Source: SIG653 sp045578045 (GTDB lineage Bacteria; Bacillota; Clostridia; Oscillospirales; CAG-382). Taken from it: DNA of 10,243 nt. The stretch covers positions 1 to 10,243 of the forward strand of contig JAZNJM010000103.1 in the NCBI GenBank assembly GCA_045578045.1. The letters run 5' to 3'. Shown here one piece after another: positions 1 through 6,955 of the stretch. The position numbers were made by a program, and so were the translations under genes. The notes below the pieces were generated by a model. It saw only the letters and a program-made list of their open reading frames with translations. It was not told the origin of the DNA and did not search any database. Within the stretch, counting starts at the first letter, position 1; the number at the start of each line of letters is the position of its first letter.

Positions 1-110
<110 letters not shown>

Positions 111-140
111 CCAAGGGAAGTCATAATAGACTTCCCTTGG
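111..140 (+). other. Perfect 12-bp stem-loop directly after 5S rRNA
   Basis: CCAAGGGAAGTC (111-122) pairs perfectly with GACTTCCCTTGG (129-140) around the 6-nt loop ATAATA. It starts at the 5S 3' end and is followed by an AT-rich stretch without a U-run. It is therefore not a textbook intrinsic terminator and could be an RNase processing hairpin separating 5S from the tRNA. The role is inferred. Confidence 0.75.
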
Positions 141-158
141 ATTGAATAAAATTTATAA

Positions 159-235
159 GGGCTTTTAGCTCAGTTGGTTAGAGCAACCGGCTCATAACCG
201 GTCGGTCCGGGGTTCAAGTCCCTGAAGGCCCACCA
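159..235 (+). tRNA. tRNA with anticodon CAU (elongator Met, or Ile2)
   Basis: A full cloverleaf can be drawn: acceptor stem GGGCTTT (159-165) with AAGGCCC (225-231), D stem GCTC/GAGC, anticodon stem ACCGG/CCGGT, and T stem CGGGG/CCCTG with loop TTCAAGT. The discriminator is A232 and CCA (233-235) is encoded. The anticodon loop CTCATAA places CAT at 193-195. The anticodon stem lacks the three consecutive G:C pairs of initiator tRNA, so this is not tRNA-fMet. CAU tRNAs may be elongator Met, or Ile2 after lysidine modification by TilS. The sequence resembles both classes, and I could not separate them by eye. Confidence 0.95.
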
Positions 236-243
236 AAAAAGGC

Positions 244-273
244 GGGGCTGTGTAATACAGCCCCAATACTTTT
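244..273. terminator. Stem-loop between the two tRNA genes, terminator-like
   Basis: GGGGCTGT (244-251) pairs perfectly with ACAGCCCC (257-264) around loop GTAAT. On the + strand only a weak CTTTT follows after a few bases. On the - strand the stem is followed by GCC and then six Ts, so it would terminate antisense transcription better than tRNA transcription. It may be a leaky terminator or a processing hairpin. Confidence 0.55.
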
Positions 274-283
274 AATCAAATAT

Positions 284-359
284 AGGGGTATAGCTCAGTT
301 GGTAGAGTCGCAGTCTCCAAAACTGTTGGTCGTGGGTTCAAGTCCTACTGCCCCTGCCA
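284..359 (+). tRNA. tRNA-Trp (anticodon CCA)
   Basis: The acceptor stem AGGGGTA (284-290) pairs with TGCCCCT (349-355). The D arm is GCTC/GAGT, and the anticodon stem GCAGT/ACTGT encloses loop CTCCAAA with anticodon CCA at 317-319. The T loop is TTCAAGT. G356 is the discriminator base expected for bacterial tRNA-Trp, and the CCA tail (357-359) is encoded. It follows the CAU tRNA and is probably cotranscribed from the rRNA operon. Confidence 0.96.
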
Positions 360-389
360 AAAACGACAGGTTTTGACCTGTCGTTTTTT
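360..389. terminator. Bidirectional intrinsic terminator after tRNA-Trp
   Basis: CGACAGGT (364-371) pairs with ACCTGTCG (376-383) around TTTG. A runs upstream (359-363) and T runs downstream (384-389) extend the stem and provide a U-tract on both strands. It ends the rRNA/tRNA transcript and, read from the other side, could stop transcription arriving from clpX. Confidence 0.93.
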
Positions 390-391
390 CA

Positions 392-502
392 TCCATTGCG
401 AAAGCAATGGAATATCATTTTCGTAAGGCGTATATCATCATCAGAAGCGTGTATCTCATCAGCAGTAGGCTGTATTTTCTTTTGCAATGATGATATACAA
501 AG
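392..502. repeat. Composite palindromic intergenic repeat (MITE/REP-like)
   Basis: The element opens with a hairpin, TCCATTGC (392-399) and GCAATGGA (404-411), closed by a GAAA tetraloop. Degenerate units of about 19-22 nt follow, each resembling TATATCAT-n-TC-n-GnAGnC, with good examples near 412-430, 431-449 and 450-471. GTATATCATCA (430-440) is the exact reverse complement of TGATGATATAC (488-498), which folds the unit array into one long foldback. There is no coding capacity. From memory, similar TATATCAT-rich foldbacks occur between genes of gut Clostridia. I could not check this, so the family assignment is inferred. Confidence 0.55.
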
Positions 503-587
503 GTAAGCCGTTGAGGATATGCAAACTTCTTTTTAATGATATACAAAGCGTATGCCTTGATTTGTACGAGGGTTCATATTCATACGC
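491..587. repeat. Direct repeat TGATATACAAAG plus GCGTATG inverted repeat
   Basis: TGATATACAAAG occurs at 491-502 and again at 537-548, 46 bp apart, with a decayed version between them near 512-524. The second copy runs into GCGTATG (548-554), whose reverse complement CATACGC lies at 581-587. This looks like a second, eroded copy of the neighbouring foldback, or its 3' end. Confidence 0.45.
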
Positions 588-596
588 AAAACTGCC

Positions 597-632
597 AAAA
601 TTTAGTTTATGTAATTTAAAATTTAGTTTATG
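597..632. repeat. Tandem 15-nt direct repeat
   Basis: AAAATTTAGTTTATG is found at 597-611 and exactly again at 618-632, a period of 21 bp. The 6-bp spacer is GTAATTT-like and AT-rich. A recent tandem duplication or paired protein-binding sites are both possible. No function can be assigned. Confidence 0.6.
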
Positions 633-637
633 GACTC

Positions 638-709
638 CTCTATATCATAAACGCTGGTTAATTTGCAACATAAATGCATATTAACCAGCGTTGTATCGTA
701 TATATAGAG
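638..709. repeat. 72-nt imperfect palindrome downstream of clpX
   Basis: The inner arms AACGCTGGTTAAT (650-662) and ATTAACCAGCGTT (680-692) form a perfect 13-bp stem. The outer arms CTCTATAT (638-645) and ATATAGAG (702-709) pair beyond an unpaired internal loop. The terminal loop contains TGCA twice. It lies 20 bp past the clpX stop, but neither strand has a U-run after the stem. It could be a non-canonical 3' end or a stabilising hairpin of the clp transcript, or a small foldback element. Confidence 0.65.
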
Positions 710-728
710 TTTAATAAAATAATGATTA

Positions 729-2018
<1,290 letters not shown>

Positions 2019-2024
2019 CTGGCA

Positions 2025-2031
2025 CTCCTTT
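2025..2031 (-). promoter_or_regulatory. clpX ribosome binding site overlapping the clpP stop codon
   Basis: AAAGGAG on the minus strand covers 2031-2025, six bases before the clpX ATG. The clpP TAA stop (2032-2030) shares bases with it. Ribosomes finishing clpP therefore reach the clpX start region directly, which supports translational coupling. Confidence 0.8.
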
Positions 2032-2611
2032 AACGCTTATCTATTACTTTATCAATAAGACCATATGCCAAAGCTTCCTCTGCTTCAAAGAAGTTGTCTC
2101 TGTCAGTGTCTGCTTCTATCGTTGCAAGATCTTTTCCTGTGTTTTCAGAAAGAATTTTATTTAGCTTGTTTTTCATTCTTGTAATTCTTTCAGCGTGAAT
2201 TTTGATATCAGATGCCTGACCTTGCATTCCGCCCAACGGCTGATGAATCATAATTTCACTGTTAGGAAGTGCCATTCTTTTTCCTTTAGCACCTGCTGAT
2301 AAAAGGAATGCACCCATACTTGCAGCCATACCTATACAAATTGTGCATACATCGCATTTTATATAGTTCATTGTGTCATATATAGCCATTCCTGCTGTTA
2401 TAGAACCTCCTGGGGAGTTGATATAAAGATAAATATCTTTTTCGCTGTCTTGGGCTTCAAGAAAAAGAAGCTGAGCAACAACGAGAGATGCGGTTGTGTC
2501 GTTAACTTCATCGCAAAGAAAAACGATTCTATCATTCAAAAGTCTTGAATATATATCGTATGCTCGTTCTCCTCTTTCTGTTTGTTCAACAACATTTGGT
2601 ACTAATGCCAT
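2030..2611 (-). CDS. clpP: ATP-dependent Clp protease proteolytic subunit ClpP
   Basis: This is a serine protease that forms the tetradecameric chamber of ClpXP or ClpCP. It degrades unfolded and tagged proteins in the cytosol. The 193 aa length is normal. The catalytic triad is visible as S98 (GMAASMG), H123 (MIHQP) and D172 (DRD). INSPGG (65-69 region) is the conserved oxyanion-side loop. The start is supported by AAAGGA about ten bases upstream. It follows tig and precedes clpX, the usual clostridial order. No CtsR tandem heptads or CIRCE element was found upstream, so heat-shock control by those regulators is not evident here. Confidence 0.98.
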   Translation of the reverse strand: MALVPNVVEQTERGERAYDIYSRLLNDRIVFLCDEVNDTTASLVVAQLLFLEAQDSEKDIYLYINSPGGSITAGMAIYDTMNYIKCDVCTICIGMAASMGAFLLSAGAKGKRMALPNSEIMIHQPLGGMQGQASDIKIHAERITRMKNKLNKILSENTGKDLATIEADTDRDNFFEAEEALAYGLIDKVIDKR

Positions 2612-2653
2612 AGTATTTTCCTTTCTAAATGTTCAATATGTTTGTTTAATAAC

Positions 2654-2687
2654 GTATCTACAACTTTATGAAAAAAGTTGTAGATAC
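2654..2687 (-). other. 14-bp stem-loop in the tig-clpP intergenic region
   Basis: GTATCTACAACTTT (2654-2667) and AAAGTTGTAGATAC (2674-2687) form a perfect 14-bp stem with a 6-nt loop. It sits between the tig stop and the clpP start in the 105-bp gap. Minus-strand sequence after the stem is GTTATTAAAC, without a U-tract, so it is not a standard terminator. It may mark an RNA processing site, partly insulate the two genes, or bind a dimeric regulator. Confidence 0.7.
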
Positions 2688-2716
2688 TCGTAAAAAAGCT
2701 ATTTAGATGTATTAGA

Positions 2717-3991
2717 TTATTCTGCAACAGAATTTTCTTTAACAAAATCGAATGCTTTTCTGAAAGTTATCTGGTCTGCAATAGCACTTTCAGGAAGTCT
2801 TTCTTTGATATCTTCTACTTTCATTTTGTATTCTTCAGAAAGAGCTGTATACTCTTTTTCGAAATCTTCTGCTGTTGGAATTATATTTTCAGCTTTTGCA
2901 ATATATTCCAATGCTAAAGAGCGTTTAATTCCTTTAATTGCACGTGGTTTAGCGCTTTCTCTGAGCTGCTCCATCGTTTGACCTGTGTATTGTAAATACA
3001 TATTCAAATCGATGCCTTGATATTTCATATTATATTCGTATTCTTTAATAATATTGTCTACTTCAGATTCATACATACAATCAGGAATTTCGCCTTCAAC
3101 GTTTTCGATAATAATATCGTGAAGTTGGTTTTCGAAAGCGATTTCAGCTTCACGTTCTTTTCTTGATTGTATCTTAGCCTTAATATCTTCTTTATATTCA
3201 TCAAGAGTAGAAAATTCTGAAACGTCTTTAACGAATTCATCATCTAAAGCAGGAAGTTCATTTCTCTTAACTTCATTTACTTTAACCTTGAAAACAGCAG
3301 CTTTTCCTGCGAGATCAGCAGCGTGATAATCCTCGGGGAACGTTACGTTTACATCAACTTCATCACCGGCTTTTTTGCCGATAAGCTGTTCTTCAAAGCC
3401 TGGAATAAAGCTACCAGAACCAAGAGTGAGATTATGTCCTTTATCTTCTCCGCCTTCGAAAGCAACGTCATCAACAAAGCCTTTGTAATCTATAACAGCA
3501 ATATCACCGTCAGCAGCTTCACCTTCAACGGTTATTGTTCTTGCGTTACGTTTACGAATACTGTCGATTTCATTATCAATGTCTTCATCTGTTACAGAAA
3601 CAGCATTTTTGGTTGCTTTTAAGCCTTTATATTCTTTAACAGTAATTTCAGGTTTAACGAAAAATGTGAATTTAAAAACAACTCCATTTTCATCTCTTGA
3701 TACAACGTCAACCTCAGGTTGAGAAACAACTGTAAAGTCTGCCTCTTCAACAGCTTTTGAATATAAAGCTGGGAGAATATTGTCTATAGCTTCTTCCTCA
3801 AAAACTCCCTTTCCATACATTTTTTCAATAATATTTTTTGGTGCTTTTCCTTTTCTAAAACCTGGAATAGCAATTTTGGAAACGTTTTTCTTATAAACGG
3901 CCATTGTTTCTTTATCTAAATCAGCCTTAGAAAGAAAAAGCTCACATTCCTTTTTGTTGGTTTCAATGTCTTTGATGTTTTGAAAACTCAT
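2717..3991 (-). CDS. tig: Trigger factor (ribosome-associated chaperone, FKBP-type PPIase)
   Basis: Trigger factor docks at the ribosomal exit tunnel and shields nascent chains. The PPIase domain can isomerise prolyl bonds. The N-terminal ribosome-binding domain carries the signature GFRKGK (44-49). An FKBP-like domain spans about 162-242, including SFIPGFE (194-200). The C-terminal helical arm domain runs from about 250 to 424 and contains IPDCMYE and a Lys/Glu-rich helical region. The 424 aa length fits the family. TAAGGAG lies about nine bases before the ATG. It is the first gene of the minus-strand cluster and has its own promoter in the divergent region, with a leader of about 125 nt. 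Confidence 0.97.
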   Translation of the reverse strand: MSFQNIKDIETNKKECELFLSKADLDKETMAVYKKNVSKIAIPGFRKGKAPKNIIEKMYGKGVFEEEAIDNILPALYSKAVEEADFTVVSQPEVDVVSRDENGVVFKFTFFVKPEITVKEYKGLKATKNAVSVTDEDIDNEIDSIRKRNARTITVEGEAADGDIAVIDYKGFVDDVAFEGGEDKGHNLTLGSGSFIPGFEEQLIGKKAGDEVDVNVTFPEDYHAADLAGKAAVFKVKVNEVKRNELPALDDEFVKDVSEFSTLDEYKEDIKAKIQSRKEREAEIAFENQLHDIIIENVEGEIPDCMYESEVDNIIKEYEYNMKYQGIDLNMYLQYTGQTMEQLRESAKPRAIKGIKRSLALEYIAKAENIIPTAEDFEKEYTALSEEYKMKVEDIKERLPESAIADQITFRKAFDFVKENSVAE

Positions 3992-4119
3992 TTGTTTTAC
4001 TCCTTAGAATTTATGTGAATTTAATTATTATTTTTTAAAATAAAAAGAAATCAACTATAAAATGAATAACAGTCATTTATGCATTTTCAATGGTGCATAA
4101 TACACCTCATACAATCAAT

Positions 4120-4134
4120 AGGTATTTTATACCT
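4120..4134. promoter_or_regulatory. Perfect dyad AGGTAT-TTT-ATACCT over the tig -10 region
   Basis: AGGTAT (4120-4125) and ATACCT (4129-4134) are exact reverse complements around TTT. The dyad covers the predicted tig -10 hexamer. A related motif, ACACCT, recurs on the + strand at 4152-4157 and 4102-4107. A repressor dimer could bind here, but AT-rich -10 regions make chance dyads likely. Confidence 0.35.
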
Positions 4135-4152
4135 TTTTTCTTAAAAAGTCAA
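4124..4152 (-). promoter_or_regulatory. Predicted sigma-A-type promoter for tig-clpP-clpX
   Basis: On the minus strand, TTGACT (4152-4147) and TAAAAT (4129-4124) are separated by 17 nt. The -10 may also be read as TATAAA two bases earlier. The expected start is near 4117, giving a leader of about 125 nt before the tig ATG. Confidence 0.65.
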
Positions 4153-4224
4153 CACCTAAAAAGGAATTTTTAAAGGTTTAATCAAATATTTTTTTGTTAT
4201 TTTTAACTAATTTCCAAAAAACTA

Positions 4225-4253
4225 TTGAATATTTCATACTTTTGGGTTATAAT
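4225..4253 (+). promoter_or_regulatory. Predicted sigma-A-type promoter for the sortase gene
   Basis: TTGAAT (4225-4230) and a consensus TATAAT (4248-4253) are separated by exactly 17 nt. The expected start is about 4260, leaving a leader of roughly 64 nt that contains a small hairpin and no clear ribosome binding site. Confidence 0.65.
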
Positions 4254-4265
4254 ATGAAAAATAGC

Positions 4266-4285
4266 ATAGAATGGACTAATTCTAT
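4266..4285 (+). other. Small stem-loop in the sortase leader
   Basis: ATAGAAT (4266-4272) pairs with ATTCTAT (4279-4285) around GGACTA and is followed by TTTCACG. The stem is weak and AU-only except for one G:C pair. It lies immediately after the predicted transcription start, so it may shape the 5' end of the message. Confidence 0.35.
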
Positions 4286-4323
4286 TTTCACGATTTTTTG
4301 ACAAACAGTATAAAATTTGAATT

Positions 4324-5325
4324 ATGGAAAAAAACGATTTTTTAAATGGCAAATCATCATTAAATAATTCATCAGTTAAAGATGATAATATTTTTGAGTC
4401 ATCATTGGAAAAGTATTCATCTATCGATACAAAATGTGTTTTTCAGAAAAAAAAGAAAAAAATATTCACTCTTTCCAGATTGTTTACTTTTTTCTTGTTT
4501 ACTTTTTTCTTTGGTGTTTTTATATATTCTCTATACAATATTGCAGATAATTTAATGGAGTCTCAAAGCACAGATAGTTTTTATGAATCAATAAAAATTT
4601 CAACAAGTCTTCAAAGCAAAATTCCAAAAGATGCTCCAATAAAGCAGGGATCGGCGTGTAATACTCTGTTGTCATTGTTAAACGGTGAAAAAGAGTTGAT
4701 AGACTTTGACGTTGCAGAGCCTCCCGAATATTATACGGGAATATATAATTCTCTTGTTGAGCTTGAAGAACAAAATCCGGACGTATACGGATGGATTCGA
4801 ATAAACGGAACTGTTGTTGATTATCCTATATTGCTTGGTAATGATAATAAATATTATATGTCTCATACTTACGATGACGTTAACAGAAGAGCTGGTTCCA
4901 TTATGGCTGATTGTAGAACAAGACAGGCGTATCTTGACAATCTTAACGTTGTTATTTACGGTCATTGTATGACAGACGGAAGTATGTTCAGATGTGTAAA
5001 AGATTTTTATGATAAAACATCAACAAGAAAAGCTGTTGCTCAAAAGATGGAGATTGAAGTTATAACTCTTGATGGAGTTTATATATATAAATTTTTTGCC
5101 ACGTATAGAACGCAAGACCATTCGTATATAAAAATGTCCTTTCCATCTGCGGATGAATACGTTAATTATCTTTCTCAGAGAGTTTCGTTATCACCCGTTA
5201 AGATTCCAAGGGAATATAACAAAAATTCAAGAATTATATCTTTAGTAACTTGTACAAACGTTGCGAGTGAGCCAGACGGAAGATATGTTTTAACGGGCAT
5301 ATTAACAGAATTTATCTCGTTTTGA
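4324..5325 (+). CDS. srtB: Class B-type sortase, membrane-anchored transpeptidase
   Basis: Sortases cleave a C-terminal sorting signal and attach surface proteins to the cell wall or to each other. The 333 aa protein has a long Ser/Asn/Asp-rich cytoplasmic N-tail (1-41), a Lys run (42-46), one membrane segment (about 47-72), a linker, and the sortase domain (about 145-333). The block NPDVYGWIRINGTVVDYPIL (151-170) and DGSMF (218-222) are class B-like. The catalytic residues are H214 (YGHC), C310 (LVTC) and R320 (DGRYV). C215 follows the catalytic His, where Asn or His is more usual. No sorting-signal substrate is encoded in the window. The ATG has no Shine-Dalgarno sequence. The exact subclass is less certain than the sortase call. 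Confidence 0.92.
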   Translation: MEKNDFLNGKSSLNNSSVKDDNIFESSLEKYSSIDTKCVFQKKKKKIFTLSRLFTFFLFTFFFGVFIYSLYNIADNLMESQSTDSFYESIKISTSLQSKIPKDAPIKQGSACNTLLSLLNGEKELIDFDVAEPPEYYTGIYNSLVELEEQNPDVYGWIRINGTVVDYPILLGNDNKYYMSHTYDDVNRRAGSIMADCRTRQAYLDNLNVVIYGHCMTDGSMFRCVKDFYDKTSTRKAVAQKMEIEVITLDGVYIYKFFATYRTQDHSYIKMSFPSADEYVNYLSQRVSLSPVKIPREYNKNSRIISLVTCTNVASEPDGRYVLTGILTEFISF

Positions 5326-5348
5326 TTTTTTGGTATTAAATATATAAT
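5322..5348 (+). promoter_or_regulatory. Possible promoter for the tsaE operon
   Basis: TTGATT (5322-5327) overlaps the sortase stop codon, and TATAAT (5343-5348) follows after a short 15-nt spacer. It lies in the 67-bp gap before tsaE and could start a separate tsaE-tsaB-rpiB transcript. The short spacing and AT-rich context keep this tentative. Confidence 0.35.
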
Positions 5349-5392
5349 TAAAGTTTTAAATATATTGTAATGTGAGGTTAGCTTTATTCTAA

Positions 5393-5812
5393 ATGAAAGA
5401 GATTATATATTCAAGTTCAGTTGAAGAAACAGAAAAAGCGGGATATGAATTTGCAAAAAAACTTGAAGCTGGAGATTTTGTTGCTCTCAAGGGAGATCTT
5501 GGTGCAGGGAAAACCGCTTTTACAAGAGGTATTGTTTCATATCTTGTTCCTGAATGTGCTAAATCTGTACATAGTCCTACGTTCACCGTTGTAAACGAAT
5601 ATGAAGGCGAGGGAATAAACGTATATCATTTTGATTTTTATCGACTTAAAAATTATGATGACTTATACGCATGTGGATTTGACGATTATTTCGAAAGAGG
5701 CGGAGTTGTCGTTGCGGAGTGGGCAGATATGTTTGAAACAGGTTGGTGTGGAAAAACGTATAACATTGAAATAATTAAAGACGAAGAAAAGAGGATTATT
5801 AATATATGTTAA
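5393..5812 (+). CDS. tsaE: tRNA t6A37 biosynthesis ATPase TsaE
   Basis: TsaE is the small P-loop ATPase that works with TsaB and TsaD to add threonylcarbamoyl to A37 of ANN-decoding tRNAs. At 139 aa it is close to the family's usual size. Visible motifs are Walker A GDLGAGKT (34-41), the switch-like HSPTFTVVNEY (60-70), HFDFYRL (79-85) and the conserved EWAD (109-112). The start matches the family N-terminus, but the nearest GAGG lies 15 bases upstream, which is long. Its stop overlaps the tsaB start, indicating an operon. TsaD and TsaC are not in this window. Confidence 0.96.
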   Translation: MKEIIYSSSVEETEKAGYEFAKKLEAGDFVALKGDLGAGKTAFTRGIVSYLVPECAKSVHSPTFTVVNEYEGEGINVYHFDFYRLKNYDDLYACGFDDYFERGGVVVAEWADMFETGWCGKTYNIEIIKDEEKRIINIC

Positions 5813-6501
5813 TTTTAGGACTTGATACAACGTCTGTAACTGCTTCTGTTTCAGTTGCAGATATTGAAAAAGGAAAAGTTAAAAAGTATTCTCTTTTTAC
5901 AGTTAAAACAGCTATGAAGCATAGCGAAAATATAATGCTGATGCTGGATTCTGCTCTTAAAATGTATGGTGCAGATATATCCGATATAGAAGCATATGCA
6001 GTTACATCTGGGCCTGGTTCTTTTACGGGGGTTAGAATTGGAGTAACAACCGTTAAAGGACTTGCTTTCCCTGAAAATAAACCTTGTATTGACGTATCCT
6101 CTTTAGAAGCGGTTGCATATAATCAGACAACCTCTTCAATTATTTGCGTTTTAATGGATGCGAGAAGAAACCAGTTTTATTATTCTTTCTTTAAATGGGA
6201 AAATGATAAACTAATTCGGTTAACCGAAGACTCTGCCGACTCAGCTGACGTTATAATGGAAAAAATTTGTCAATATGAGAAAGTTGTTATTTGCGGTGAT
6301 GGCGCAGATGTTTTTAAACAATTATATTGGGAGAAAGATAATATTATATACGCAAAAGATTCTGTAAGAGAGCAAAATGCTTTATCTGTTGCACTTTGCG
6401 GTTATGAAAAATACATAAAAAATGAATATATAAGCTGTTCAGAGCTTAATCCGGTTTATCTGCGTCCCTCTCAGGCAGAACGAAATGCAGATAAAAAATA
6501 A
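5806..6501 (+). CDS. tsaB: tRNA t6A37 biosynthesis protein TsaB
   Basis: TsaB is the inactive ASKHA-fold partner that scaffolds TsaD in threonylcarbamoyl transfer to tRNA. The 231 aa length is normal. Recognisable motifs are LDTT (6-9), KHSE (38-41), the signature SGPGSFTGVRIG (68-79) and the C-terminal YLRPSQAER (218-226). The ATG overlaps the tsaE stop by 7 nt, and GAGG lies about 11 bases upstream. In many Firmicutes rimI follows tsaB. Here rpiB takes that place. Confidence 0.95.
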   Translation: MLILGLDTTSVTASVSVADIEKGKVKKYSLFTVKTAMKHSENIMLMLDSALKMYGADISDIEAYAVTSGPGSFTGVRIGVTTVKGLAFPENKPCIDVSSLEAVAYNQTTSSIICVLMDARRNQFYYSFFKWENDKLIRLTEDSADSADVIMEKICQYEKVVICGDGADVFKQLYWEKDNIIYAKDSVREQNALSVALCGYEKYIKNEYISCSELNPVYLRPSQAERNADKK

Positions 6502-6523
6502 ATTGAAATAGGAGAATTAAATT

Positions 6524-6955
6524 ATGATAGCAATTGGATGTGATCACGGCGGATTTCAAATGAAAAATGAAATTATTGCATACTTAAAAGAAAAGGGAAT
6601 TGAATGTACAGACTTTGGAACGTATAATGAACAAAGTTGCGATTATCCCGTTTATGCCAAGAAAGTTGCAAACGCAGTTTCAAAGGGAGAAGCTGAAAAA
6701 GGGATTCTTGTTTGTGGAACGGGAATAGGTATGAGCATTGCTGCAAATAAAATAAAAGGAGTTCGTTCTGCATCTGTAACAAATGAATATTCTGCTGAAT
6801 TTACAAGAAGACATAACGACTTAAACGTTTTGTGTCTTGGCGGGAGAACTTTGGGAATAGAAATTGCTAAAAGAATTGTTGATGTTTTCTTAAATACTCC
6901 ATTTGACGGAGGAAGACATTCAGCTCGAGTTGGGATGTACGAATCAGATGAATAA
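6524..6955 (+). CDS. rpiB: Ribose-5-phosphate isomerase B
   Basis: RpiB interconverts ribose 5-phosphate and ribulose 5-phosphate in the pentose phosphate pathway. The 143 aa protein shows the RpiB/LacAB pattern: DHGG (7-10), the active-site loop CGTGIGMSIAANK (64-76) with catalytic Cys64, H97-N98, and the phosphate-binding GGRHSARV (129-136). Some relatives isomerise allose or galactose phosphates. The single-gene context and the classical motifs favour RpiB. AGGAG sits nine bases before the ATG. It lies 22 bp after tsaB, and the next gene starts inside its last codons. Confidence 0.93.
   Translation: MIAIGCDHGGFQMKNEIIAYLKEKGIECTDFGTYNEQSCDYPVYAKKVANAVSKGEAEKGILVCGTGIGMSIAANKIKGVRSASVTNEYSAEFTRRHNDLNVLCLGGRTLGIEIAKRIVDVFLNTPFDGGRHSARVGMYESDE

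Larger units (their letters stand above)
390..728. other. Gene-free gap between rRNA/tRNA operon and clpX
   Basis: No credible gene is seen. The only open frame of size here (487-684, +) has no ribosome binding site and is built from repeat sequence. The gap holds a hairpin with a GAAA loop, an inverted repeat based on TATATCATCA, two copies of TGATATACAAAG, a tandem AAAATTTAGTTTATG pair, and a 72-nt imperfect palindrome. These are listed separately. Confidence 0.7.
3992..4323. other. Divergent intergenic region between tig and the sortase gene
   Basis: This gap of 332 bp is very AT-rich and has no credible gene. It carries a minus-strand promoter for tig, a plus-strand promoter for the sortase gene, several small dyads, and the leaders of both transcripts. 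These are listed separately. Confidence 0.8.

Noticed and set aside
487..684. Open frame of 65 codons on the + strand in the gap before clpX
   Set aside because: No ribosome binding site, and the frame runs through direct and inverted repeats. The translation shows no recognisable domain.
4135..4165. Possible CtsR site (tandem GGTCAAA-type heptads) upstream of tig
   Set aside because: Only one loosely similar AGTCAAC is present, with no tandem partner, and it is explained by the -35 hexamer. No CIRCE palindrome is present either.
6903..6947. TTG start extending the DnaC/IstB-like gene upstream
   Set aside because: It would lie within conserved rpiB codons and has no ribosome site upstream. 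The GGAGG at 6908-6912 encodes part of the conserved RpiB GGRH motif.
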